Source of the DNA: an uncultured Chloroflexota bacterium
GTDB taxonomy: Bacteria; Chloroflexota; Anaerolineae; Aggregatilineales; Phototrophicaceae
Length of the DNA: 17,678 bases
Assembly (NCBI GenBank): GCA_937870805.1
Contig: CALMZT010000913.1
Location: 1 to 17,678 of the forward strand
Direction: 5' to 3'
Shown: positions 1 through 6,455 of the stretch, piece after piece
Layout: each line of letters begins with the position of its first letter
How positions within the stretch are numbered: position 1 is the first letter of the stretch
Translations under genes and position numbers: made by a program
The notes under the pieces: model-generated
The model's input: only the letters and a program-made list of their open reading frames with translations
Told to the model about the DNA's origin: nothing
The model's database searches: none

Positions 1-367
1 CGGCGAGGGCGACGGCCGCGATGACCAGGCCGACGAGCGCGTACTGCAAGCCGCTCCCCTGCGAGGCCGCCATGCCGCCGCCGCCGGTGCGCGGGCCGCC
101 GGTCGGCATGCCGCTATCGGTGAAGGCGATGACGCGCAGCGACTCAAAGCCCGGCTGTTGGCGCAGCAGCCCAACAACCGTTTGTCCGTCGAGATCAGGC
201 AAGCCTAAATCCACCAGCACCAGATCAGGATGCTGCTCAAACACAGCTTCCAATCCGTCCTCGCCCGTGTCTGTCAACGTGACTTGTATTCCGGCACGCT
301 CCAGCAGCTTAGCGACCAGGCGCGCACTCTGCGCATTGTCTTCGATCACGATGACATGAGCGCTCAT
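1..367 (-). CDS. Response regulator receiver protein, partial, with anomalous anchor-like C-terminus
   Basis: ATG at 367, with GTGAGG 5 bases upstream as the ribosome site. The start lies 6 bases after the stop of the neighbouring receiver gene, so the two are co-transcribed. Residues 1-83 are a clear CheY-type receiver: acidic pair E9/D10, phospho-acceptor D53 in LVDLGLPDLDG, and T83 ending beta-4 (VIAFT). At that point the receiver should continue with an A-x-A-M-type helix and a conserved Lys near residue 105. Instead it reads DSGMPTGGPRTGGGGMAA, then a hydrophobic stretch (LQYALVGLVIAAVALA, residues 107-122), and runs off the window. That tail resembles an LPxTG-type C-terminal sorting signal with membrane anchor. 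It lacks the receiver's beta-5 and Lys, so as written this would not be a working receiver. G+C jumps at the same point. Either the contig end is chimeric or a real recombination fused two genes. The receiver call is secure; the identity of the tail is inference. Confidence 0.75.
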   Translation of the reverse strand, partial: MSAHVIVIEDNAQSARLVAKLLERAGIQVTLTDTGEDGLEAVFEQHPDLVLVDLGLPDLDGQTVVGLLRQQPGFESLRVIAFTDSGMPTGGPRTGGGGMAASQGSGLQYALVGLVIAAVALA

Positions 368-373
368 AGTGCC

Positions 374-748
374 TCACACAAGGGTTTGTTTCAACAGAGT
401 AGAGATGGTGTCAAACAGTTCGTGGCGGGCGATGGGCTTAGCGATGTAGCCATCACAGCCGGAACCGAGAAAGCGTTCACGATCACCGTACATGGCATTG
501 GCAGTGAGAGCAATAATGGGGATAGCGCACAATTCGGCAGAGGCTTTCAGGCGGCGGGTGGCTTCGATACCGTCAATGTCCGGGAGATTCATGTCCATCA
601 GGATTAAGTCGGGCTTTTCACGCTCCGCAAGTTTGACGCCATCCATGCCATTGGTCGCCTCCAGCATGGTATAGCCGGCGCTGTTCAAAAGTTTCCGCAC
701 AAGACGCATATTCAGTGCATTGTCTTCAATGTAGAGAATTTTTGCCAC
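374..748 (-). CDS. Single-domain response regulator (CheY/DivK type)
   Basis: A 124-residue protein that is one receiver domain and nothing else. It would take phosphate from a histidine kinase or phosphotransfer protein in the cytoplasm and pass the signal on by protein contact. All receiver residues are present: E8/D9 for Mg2+, phospho-acceptor D52 in LILMDMNLPDIDG, T82 in ALTANAM, and K104 in IAKPIARHEL. The length is normal for DivK/CheY-like stand-alone receivers. The start codon is GTG at 748, supported by a strong AGGAGG in the preceding bases with 7-base spacing. It sits 40 bases after the PLP-enzyme/REC fusion and 6 bases before the next receiver gene, forming a leftward operon. No kinase is in the operon, so the partner is unknown; the large kinase at 6456-12287 is a candidate by proximity only. 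Confidence 0.93.
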   Translation of the reverse strand: MAKILYIEDNALNMRLVRKLLNSAGYTMLEATNGMDGVKLAEREKPDLILMDMNLPDIDGIEATRRLKASAELCAIPIIALTANAMYGDRERFLGSGCDGYIAKPIARHELFDTISTLLKQTLV

Positions 749-788
749 AACCTGCCCTCCTCATAATTGCGCTCTATTGACGACTGGA

Positions 789-2918
789 TTACATCGTCAA
801 TTCATTTTTAATTATAGAGAGAAACTCAAGGCGGTCAAGGTTGGCTTTCTCAACTAAAGAGTGAATGTTTAAAGCATTGCGCTCCTCAATGCTTAATTCT
901 TTTGCCGATAATACGACGATAGGAATGTCGCGCAGTTTTTCGTCATGATGAAGTGTTTGAAGTATCGAGAAGCCATCGACATCCGGCAGCATCAGATCGA
1001 GCACGATCAGATCAGGGCGATGCTCGTGAATCGCTTTCAAGCCGCTGCGTCCCGACGAGGCTTCAATGACATCATAGCTGCCGCCGCTTTTAATCATGCG
1101 TGCCGTGAGGCGTAAATCCTGTGGGTTGTCGTCGATCACCAGAATTTTGCTGAAAGTTTCCTGCGGCGTGCGTGTCTGCGTGCTGAAATGTTCCTGAGCG
1201 CGCTCCGATCTCAGGCTGTCAACCGGGCTGTGTCCCAGCGTGCGTACTACGTGATCCACCAGAAGCTGCGTATCGAAGCCGCCTTTCTGCCACACCGAAT
1301 CGGCGTAGTGTTGCAGCACGCGCGCATCGTCTATCGTCAGCGACTTGGCAGACACCACGATCACCGGGATATGCGCGCTCTCAGGATTGGTCTTGATCGC
1401 CTCAAGGAAACTGAAGCCGTCGAGTTCCGGCATCGTCAAGTCAGCGACCACAAGGTCAGGCTTGTGATCTCTAATCATCAGCAAGCCTTCAGCACCGTTG
1501 CGCGCCTCCAGCATCCGATAGCGCTTGTAACGCTGCAAGAGGCGGCGAATCAGGCGGCGGTCATTAGGCGTGTCATCCACCACCAGAATCGTCGTCACCT
1601 GTTCGTCAAGGCTTTGCAGCGCGACGGCGAAGCCTTCTTCCGTCGTGGTCTTGAGCACGCCGCCTTGTTCCGCCGCTAATGTCAATTCCAGTTCATGCAC
1701 GTAATGGTCGCCCAACACATGGCTCTCGGCAGGGAAGGTGTGCCCGGAGCAGTTGACGATGACCGATTCGTCGGGCGCAATCGTGCCATCGAGCAGCATC
1801 CGTTCCAGTCCCGCGAACGCCACTGCCGCCGCTGGCTCAACCGATAACCCCGCTTTACTTGCCAGCCGCCGCATCGCCTCAAACGTCTCGCTGTCCTCAA
1901 TCGCCAGCATCGTGCCGCCGTTGTACAGCGCCATCTCACGCAGCTGCACGTAGCTGAAGCCGGGGTCGCCCGTCGCCAGCACATGCACCAGCGTCTTGGG
2001 GAACACCGGATCGGCGGTGGCTTTGCCCGCGTGGAAAGCGCGCACCATTGGCGCACAGCCCGCCGCTTGCACAACGGCAATCTTGGGCATTTTATCCACG
2101 ATGCCCATCTCCAGCAGTTCGCTGAAGCCTTTCCACACCCCCAGCGGACCGATGCCGCCGCTGACCGCCTGAATATACCAATCAGGGCTGCGCCATTTGC
2201 TTGGCATGTCGCCCGCGCGCCGCTTGTCGCCTTGCTTGGCAAGCTGTTCCGCCATCTCGTATGCCATCGTCTTCATGCTCTCTTTGCCGGGGATGGCTTT
2301 CGCGCCGCCGTCCAGCCACAAGCCTTTGCGCTTGGCAAACTGCGCCGCGACTTCCTTCGCCTCATCATACGTGCCGGAGACCTTGACGACTTCCGCGCCA
2401 TACAGCGCACATTCGCGCATCTTTTCGTTGGGTACAAGATGCGTCATGAACAGCCACAGCTTAATCCCTGCCCGCGCGCAGTAAGCGGCGTAAGCGACGG
2501 CGGCATTACCTGTCGACGCCAGCACGCACTCGGTCACGCCTGCCTTGCGCAGCGCCATCACCGACAGCGCGGCTTGCCGATCTTTAAAGGAGTTGGTGGG
2601 GTTGTGGCGCTCGTCTTTGACGTAAATCTGTTCATGTCCATACAGGCGCTCGTATTGGTGCAGGCGCAGCAGGGGGGTGTAGCCCTCGCTCATCGAAATG
2701 TCGGGGTCGGGTTCGCTGAGCGGCAGCAGTTCGGCGTAGCGCCACAGCGAACGCCCGCGTGCTGAAACGGCGCTCGTCCACAGCGGCGCAACGGCAGCGT
2801 AATCGTAGCGGGCGTCGAGCCAGGGCGAACCGCAGTGGGAGCATTTGCGGGCGCCAATGTCGGCGGGCATCTGCTGACCACATTCGAGGCAGACAATGTG
2901 CGTGAAATAAGTTGACAT
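789..2918 (-). CDS. Threonine-synthase-like PLP enzyme fused to two receiver domains
   Basis: A 709-residue protein. Residues ~10-30 hold a zinc-ribbon-like pair of knuckles (CLECG, CSHCG). Residues ~40-410 are a fold-type II PLP enzyme of the threonine synthase group: NPTNSFKDR with Schiff-base Lys112, ASTGNAAVA at 134-142, and a Gly-rich phosphate loop SGGIGPLG at 253-260. That family makes threonine from O-phosphohomoserine. This copy departs from the usual motifs: NPTN instead of NPTG, and SGHTFPAE (391-398) where TGHGLK is common, so the substrate is not certain. Two complete receivers follow. REC1 spans ~442-562 (D448/D449, phospho-site D493, S523, K545). REC2 spans ~590-707 (D596/D597, D641, S671, K691). 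A charged ~28-residue linker separates them. The reading frame is uninterrupted and composition is even across the joins. ATG at 2918 gives the natural zinc-ribbon start, though the ribosome site is weak. It is the first gene of the leftward receiver operon. The domain calls are firm; control of the enzyme by phosphorylation is inference. Confidence 0.9.
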   Translation of the reverse strand: MSTYFTHIVCLECGQQMPADIGARKCSHCGSPWLDARYDYAAVAPLWTSAVSARGRSLWRYAELLPLSEPDPDISMSEGYTPLLRLHQYERLYGHEQIYVKDERHNPTNSFKDRQAALSVMALRKAGVTECVLASTGNAAVAYAAYCARAGIKLWLFMTHLVPNEKMRECALYGAEVVKVSGTYDEAKEVAAQFAKRKGLWLDGGAKAIPGKESMKTMAYEMAEQLAKQGDKRRAGDMPSKWRSPDWYIQAVSGGIGPLGVWKGFSELLEMGIVDKMPKIAVVQAAGCAPMVRAFHAGKATADPVFPKTLVHVLATGDPGFSYVQLREMALYNGGTMLAIEDSETFEAMRRLASKAGLSVEPAAAVAFAGLERMLLDGTIAPDESVIVNCSGHTFPAESHVLGDHYVHELELTLAAEQGGVLKTTTEEGFAVALQSLDEQVTTILVVDDTPNDRRLIRRLLQRYKRYRMLEARNGAEGLLMIRDHKPDLVVADLTMPELDGFSFLEAIKTNPESAHIPVIVVSAKSLTIDDARVLQHYADSVWQKGGFDTQLLVDHVVRTLGHSPVDSLRSERAQEHFSTQTRTPQETFSKILVIDDNPQDLRLTARMIKSGGSYDVIEASSGRSGLKAIHEHRPDLIVLDLMLPDVDGFSILQTLHHDEKLRDIPIVVLSAKELSIEERNALNIHSLVEKANLDRLEFLSIIKNELTM

Positions 2919-3325
2919 AAATACTCAGGCATCCATAGGTGACAAATTCATTATAGCTTAACGCTGAAATCTCTCCGTTAAGATTACGGGGTCATGCGGA
3001 AAAGCCATACGCTGTTTTGAGCGTGGCGTGGGCATGGTTAGAAAAGGTTAGAAAAAACAGACTTGCACGCGCCTACCGCCGATGCAACGGTTTGAGCACA
3101 ATCTGAAAATGTAGAAAGCGTGTATATTTTGTGTGCACGATGGGGAAGTGAGCGTGGCGCTTGCGCGCAATTCCTGCGCGCGCGCAGAGGGGTCTAAAAA
3201 AGGGCAAAAATGGGTGCTAAAGTTAGAAAAGGTTGGCGATTTCTAACAAGATGTCAATTTAGGCTTCACTTTAGGTTTCACAATTACCAGATATGCGCCC
3301 CCACATATCACTAGACTGCCAATCG

Positions 3326-3342
3326 TTTAAAGCCGCTTTAAA
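3326..3342. repeat. 17-base perfect palindrome (operator-like)
   Basis: TTTAAAGC and GCTTTAAA flank a single central C at 3334. A perfect inverted repeat of this size and A+T-rich outer arms is typical of a binding site for a dimeric regulator, but no cognate protein can be named. It lies some 400 bases upstream of the PLP-enzyme/REC gene, far for a core promoter. Confidence 0.4.
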
Positions 3343-3429
3343 ACTCCTTATACCATAGAGAATGGTCATCAAATAACCTTGTGCGCAAGAACACTATTTT
3401 CGCTCTATTTTCATCCAAGAGTTGCAGCA

Positions 3430-3467
3430 TTAATCAACCGATTCCATTGTAGTCTACGGCTGATTAA
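3430..3467. repeat. Imperfect inverted repeat downstream of the AraC gene
   Basis: TTAATCAACCG (3430-3440) pairs with CGGCTGATTAA (3457-3467) with one G-T mismatch, around a 16-base loop, about 45 bases past the stop of the leftward AraC gene. It could end that transcript. However, there is no T-run on the leftward strand after the stem, so it is not a standard intrinsic terminator. Confidence 0.3.
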
Positions 3468-3512
3468 AATAACCGTTTTTCTTGCAAAATCCAATATGCT
3501 ACTGCATAGCGG

Positions 3513-4451
3513 CTAAATGTTAGCGGTTGCTCGAAGCCGCTGCACGTCGCGCATTGGTGGAACGCCAAAAACACTTTTGTACTCCCGATTGAAGTGGGAG
3601 GCATCTTGGTATCCTACACGATATGCCGCATTGGCTGCGTCAAGGTTTTCGCCTAGCATAAGGCGGCGCGCCTCCTGCAAGCGCAACTGCTTCTGAAATT
3701 GCAACGGACTCATAGCTGTCACTGCCTTGAATTGATGATGAAAACTCGAAACGCTCATGCCTAACTCACTCGCAATCTGCTCAATGCGAAGTGTCTCATC
3801 GAAATGTTGCCGGATACGCTGAACCGCTCTCGTGATGAGGGGCGTGTAGCCTCCCAAAACGCTCATGTGGCGCAGCCTGTCACCCTGATCTCCGAGCAGC
3901 AAACGATAGATAATTTCCCGTATAATCATCGGCATAAGAATTGGCGCTTCCGTAGGAGACTCCAGCAGTTTGACAAGCCGCACAACAGTATCCAACAGGT
4001 TCGCATCTAAAGGACTGACATCAACGGCGCGCACATCGACAACCTGTTTTGGTGACGCGCTGTGACCTAGCTCAACCATGACGGAAGTAACCAGAGCCGA
4101 TGGCAGTTCTAGGCGAAGACTGAGGTAAGGGTGCTCTTTTGATGCATCCACAACATGACCAACGCTGGGTAAATCCATGGTGGCGAGAAGATAATGAAGA
4201 GGGTCGTACCGATAGCGGCTATCGCCTAGAAGAATCTCCTTGCTTCCTTGAGCAATCACACAAAAAGAAGGCTCAAGCATACCATGTATCTGCTCTAGAG
4301 GGGCAGAGAGGCGACCCAGATGAATTCCCTGAAGTGGTTGGATATAGCCATCTATGGGGGTAGCCCTTGCAATCCGCTCCACCAGTTCCTCGCGGTTGAC
4401 CTGCATCCGCTGTTCCTCAAGTACGGATAGCTGATGATTTATCATATCCAT
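3513..4451 (-). CDS. AraC-family transcriptional regulator (AraC_N type)
   Basis: A 312-residue DNA-binding regulator. Residues ~30-185 match the AraC-type activator N-terminal region (cupin-like effector/dimer domain: FCVIAQGSKEILLG, YRYDPLHYLLATMDLP). Residues ~210-305 hold the two helix-turn-helix motifs: IEQIASELGMSVSSFHHQFKAV, then AAYRVGYQDASHFNREYKSVFGVPP, the classic AraC signature. The gene is divergent from a short-chain dehydrogenase gene 226 bases away. In this subfamily such an arrangement commonly means the regulator controls the neighbouring oxidoreductase, so that is the likely target here. ATG at 4451 is preceded by AGAGAG at a workable distance. A second Met two codons later and one at codon 16 (MQVNREELVERI) are alternatives, the latter giving the more typical N-terminus of the family. 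The inducer cannot be read from sequence. Confidence 0.93.
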   Translation of the reverse strand: MDMINHQLSVLEEQRMQVNREELVERIARATPIDGYIQPLQGIHLGRLSAPLEQIHGMLEPSFCVIAQGSKEILLGDSRYRYDPLHYLLATMDLPSVGHVVDASKEHPYLSLRLELPSALVTSVMVELGHSASPKQVVDVRAVDVSPLDANLLDTVVRLVKLLESPTEAPILMPMIIREIIYRLLLGDQGDRLRHMSVLGGYTPLITRAVQRIRQHFDETLRIEQIASELGMSVSSFHHQFKAVTAMSPLQFQKQLRLQEARRLMLGENLDAANAAYRVGYQDASHFNREYKSVFGVPPMRDVQRLRATANI

Positions 4452-4460
4452 TGGACTCTC

Positions 4461-4500
4461 TATGCAGATTTCTGTCGCCTATTCTGAAGTTATGCAGAAT
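4461..4500. promoter_or_regulatory. Candidate AraC-type operator: direct repeat TATGCAGAWT
   Basis: TATGCAGATT at 4461-4470 and TATGCAGAAT at 4491-4500 lie exactly 30 bases apart, just upstream of the AraC-family start and within the shared region with the divergent dehydrogenase. AraC-family proteins typically bind direct repeats, which fits. The second copy also overlaps a small inverted repeat (ATTCTG...CAGAAT, 4481-4500). Assignment is by position and repeat form only. Confidence 0.4.
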
Positions 4501-4677
4501 TATACAATTTTTGGCGACAATTATCCTACCGCCTTGTTCCTCATAAGCTCTAAAATGAGTTCTAGTTAGCAAATACAGATCTCTGTTCTTTAGATGCAAT
4601 GGACTTTTCTTCAAGCAGAGACTAAGAAATCACAACAATAGCTGATCCAAATTCAGGGTCGCATGAAAGGAACAATC

Positions 4678-5520
4678 ATGAGCAAAGTTTGGTTTGTCAC
4701 AGGCGCAGGTCGCGGTATGGGGGTGGACATCGCTAAGGCTGCCCTTGCCGCCGGGAATAAAGTGGTCGCGACTGGTCGTAACACCGACACCGTGACGAAA
4801 GCCATCGGCAAGTCGGATGATCTACTGGTCGTCAAACTGGATGTCACCAAACCAACTGATGTTGAAGCGGCAGTCCAAGCTGCTGTCGATCAGTTTGGTC
4901 GCATCGATGTGCTAGTTAACAATGCTGGCAACTTCTACGCTGGATTCTTTGAGGAAATCACTCCTGAAGACTTCCGGGCACAGGTTGAGACCAATCTATT
5001 CGGACCAGTGAACGTTACCCGCGCTGTGCTGCCTGTCATGCGTGCCCAGCGCTCTGGACTCGTCGTGCAAATCTCATCGACGGCTGGCATCAACGGAGGT
5101 GAGTTCGTCTCAGCCTATGCTGCGTCGAAGTTCGGCGTCGAGGGTTGGATCGAGTCACTGACCCCTGAGGTCGCGCCCTTCGGCATCCGCACGATGCTCG
5201 TCGAGCCAGGGTACTTCCGTACTGAACTGCTCACGCCAGAGTCAACGAGCTATGCACAGTCCACGATCGCAGACTATGCCGAGAAAACTAAGCAAACCGT
5301 CACGGCTTGGAGCGGCATGAGCGGTTTACAGGGAGGAGACCCTGCCAAGCTCGCCAAAGCGCTGATCCAGCTTGCGAGCCAAACCGAGCCGCCGCTGCGT
5401 TGGGCTGCTGGGGCAAACGCCGTTCAGGAGTTGGAACGGAAGGCACAGCGTTTGCTCACCGAGGCCAACGCCTATCGGGAGCTATCCTCGTCCCTCGCCC
5501 ACGACGACGCGAACGCCTAA
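4678..5520 (+). CDS. Short-chain dehydrogenase/reductase (classical SDR)
   Basis: A 280-residue cytoplasmic NAD(P)H-dependent oxidoreductase with a Rossmann fold. It shows the TGAGRGMG nucleotide loop (8-15), D55 in KLDVT, the NNAG motif (81-84), N106, and the catalytic Ser134 (QISSTAG), Tyr147 and Lys151 (YAASK) in standard spacing. TGR at 32-34 suggests a basic residue after beta-2 and therefore NADPH preference (inference). The region after PGYFRTEL (177-184) matches the SDR substrate lid. The start is taken at ATG 4678, not the in-frame ATG at 4663, because AAAGGA at 4666-4671 gives a ribosome site 6 bases before 4678 and SDRs usually begin a few residues before beta-1. The gene is divergent from an AraC-family regulator and followed by a DUF2255 gene. 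The substrate is unknown. Confidence 0.95.
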   Translation: MSKVWFVTGAGRGMGVDIAKAALAAGNKVVATGRNTDTVTKAIGKSDDLLVVKLDVTKPTDVEAAVQAAVDQFGRIDVLVNNAGNFYAGFFEEITPEDFRAQVETNLFGPVNVTRAVLPVMRAQRSGLVVQISSTAGINGGEFVSAYAASKFGVEGWIESLTPEVAPFGIRTMLVEPGYFRTELLTPESTSYAQSTIADYAEKTKQTVTAWSGMSGLQGGDPAKLAKALIQLASQTEPPLRWAAGANAVQELERKAQRLLTEANAYRELSSSLAHDDANA

Positions 5521-5549
5521 AACGAGAAAACAGAAAAAGGAGCTAGCTA

Positions 5550-5672
5550 ATGAAACCCATATCATTGATCCCGAACTTTATTCCAAAGACGGGGGTTCAG
5601 AAATGGATATCTATAGCGATATCACGAAGGAGACATACCAATGACAACATGGACGAGCGACGAGCTTACTAA
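5550..5672 (+). CDS. Possible 40-residue ORF or gene remnant between SDR and DUF2255
   Basis: ATG at 5550 follows an AAAAAGGAG ribosome-type site 8 bases upstream and opens a 40-codon frame that ends inside the next gene. The peptide has no recognisable domain. A different frame over the same bases reads as a more protein-like tail (ETHIIDPELYSKDGGSE then MDIYSDITKETYQ) and stops in an ATGA overlap with the DUF2255 start, but it has no start codon before 5604. This looks like either the remains of a deleted gene or a short translated spacer that couples the SDR and DUF2255 genes. Low confidence that it makes a functional product. Confidence 0.25.
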   Translation: MKPISLIPNFIPKTGVQKWISIAISRRRHTNDNMDERRAY

Positions 5673-6033
5673 GATTGGAACGGCGGAAGAACTGGAAATC
5701 GCGTCACTTCGAGGCGACGGCACACTGCGGAAGCCGAGAACGATTTGGGTCGTCCGGGTCGGGGATGACCTCTACGTTCGATCCGTTAACGGACGTGACT
5801 CCGACTGGTTCCGTGGTGTTCAGACGCGCCACGAAGGTCATATTCACGCTGGTGGTGTCGACAAAGATGTCACCTTTGTGGAAGTAGACGCAGATCACGC
5901 CATCAATGACCAGATCGATGCCGCGTACCGCACGAAGTACAGACGCTATGCCGCAAATATCATCAACAGTACCCTGACTTCAAAGGCGCGATTTGCGACA
6001 CTCAAACTGGTGCCACGCTCGGTAGGTGTTTAG
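5641..6033 (+). CDS. DUF2255 family protein
   Basis: A 130-residue protein matching the DUF2255 family over its whole length: WTSDELTKIGTAEELEIASLR at the N-terminus, then TLRKPRTIWVVRVGDDLYVRS, NGRDSDWFRG, and GGVDKDVTFVEVDADHAINDQIDAAYRTKYRRYA. The predicted fold is a small beta-rich barrel, with no signal peptide or membrane segment. The family has no established reaction. It is often found beside SDR and AraC/TetR genes, as here, suggesting an accessory role to the oxidoreductase (inference). AAGGAG lies 8 bases before the ATG. It is probably co-transcribed with the SDR gene 120 bases upstream. Confidence 0.88.
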   Translation: MTTWTSDELTKIGTAEELEIASLRGDGTLRKPRTIWVVRVGDDLYVRSVNGRDSDWFRGVQTRHEGHIHAGGVDKDVTFVEVDADHAINDQIDAAYRTKYRRYAANIINSTLTSKARFATLKLVPRSVGV

Positions 6034-6067
6034 TTCTTGAGAATTCAACCAATCCCATGACACTGGA

Positions 6068-6115
6068 GAAACGTGATTGCCGTCAACGCCAGTAGAGCAG
6101 TAATGATCACGTTTC
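6068..6115 (+). terminator. Possible terminator hairpin after the DUF2255 gene
   Basis: GAAACGTGAT (6068-6077) and ATCACGTTTC (6106-6115) are perfect complements with a 28-base loop, and GTTTTCTC follows. It lies 35 bases after the stop of the plus-strand cassette. The long loop and weak T-run make it a poor intrinsic terminator, so this is tentative. Confidence 0.35.
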
Positions 6116-6402
6116 GTTTTCTCATTCACTTACTCTTTGAGCAATCTGATTTGACAACTGAACATAGCTTATACAAAGGGTAATTTGCAGTAGTGCGCCA
6201 ACATTATACTAAGCATTAAAACCCAAAAGCTTTTGTAATGTGCTGATGTTCGCCCTTCCCTGAATTCTCGCCGCCTTACCACCCCTGCCTGCGCCAACGT
6301 GCCACAGCGTTCGTACAAAAAAAGCCACATGAGACGCCGCGAACTCAGTTTGTCGCCGCTTCACGTTCCGCCGCGCGTGCCTGCGTCGTTCTGTGTGGAA
6401 TC

Positions 6403-6426
6403 AAAAGGGCGCAACATGTTGCGCCC
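6403..6426 (-). terminator. Rho-independent terminator of the sensor kinase gene
   Basis: The 20-base perfect palindrome GGGCGCAACATGTTGCGCCC (6407-6426) lies 29 bases beyond the kinase stop and, on the leftward strand, is followed directly by TTTTGATT. Strong G+C stem plus T-run is the intrinsic terminator layout. The outer GTAGGGGCGCAA-type arm also resembles interspersed palindromes common in some bacterial genomes, so it may be a repeat element reused as a terminator. Confidence 0.6.
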
Positions 6427-6455
6427 CTACAAAGTTGCTAACGAATGCTGTTTCG

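Larger units (their letters stand above)
2919..3512. other. 594-base intergenic region with short repeats
   Basis: No plausible gene on either strand. Visible structure, left to right: a perfect tandem pair of GGTTAGAAAA (3037-3056); TTGCGCGCAA (3161-3170) and TGCGCGCGCGCA (3175-3186), both self-complementary; a third GTTAGAAAA (3222-3230) whose first 8 bases pair with TTTCTAAC at 3240-3247; a 12-base direct repeat TTTAGGCTTCAC/TTTAGGTTTCAC (3258-3281, one mismatch); a 17-base palindrome centred on 3334; and an imperfect hairpin at 3430-3467. It lies between the end of the AraC gene and the start of the PLP-enzyme/REC gene, both read leftwards, so it must contain the operon's promoter. I could not place that promoter with confidence. 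Confidence 0.6.
6034..6455. other. 422-base intergenic region between converging genes
   Basis: The DUF2255 gene (plus) and the large kinase gene (minus) both end here. No gene is supported. It holds a 10-base inverted repeat (6068-6115), an A+T-rich middle, a more G+C-rich part from about 6250, and a 20-base palindrome (6407-6426) that suits a terminator for the kinase gene. Confidence 0.6.

Noticed and set aside
1188..2765. Long plus-strand open frames (up to 260 codons) opposite the PLP-enzyme/REC gene
   Set aside because: They are antisense to a gene with complete, conserved motifs, have biased composition (Arg/His/Ala-rich) and no ribosome sites.
4417..4614. A 65-codon minus-strand ORF in the AraC/SDR divergent region
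   Set aside because: It overlaps the AraC start in another frame and the shared promoter region; no ribosome site or homology.
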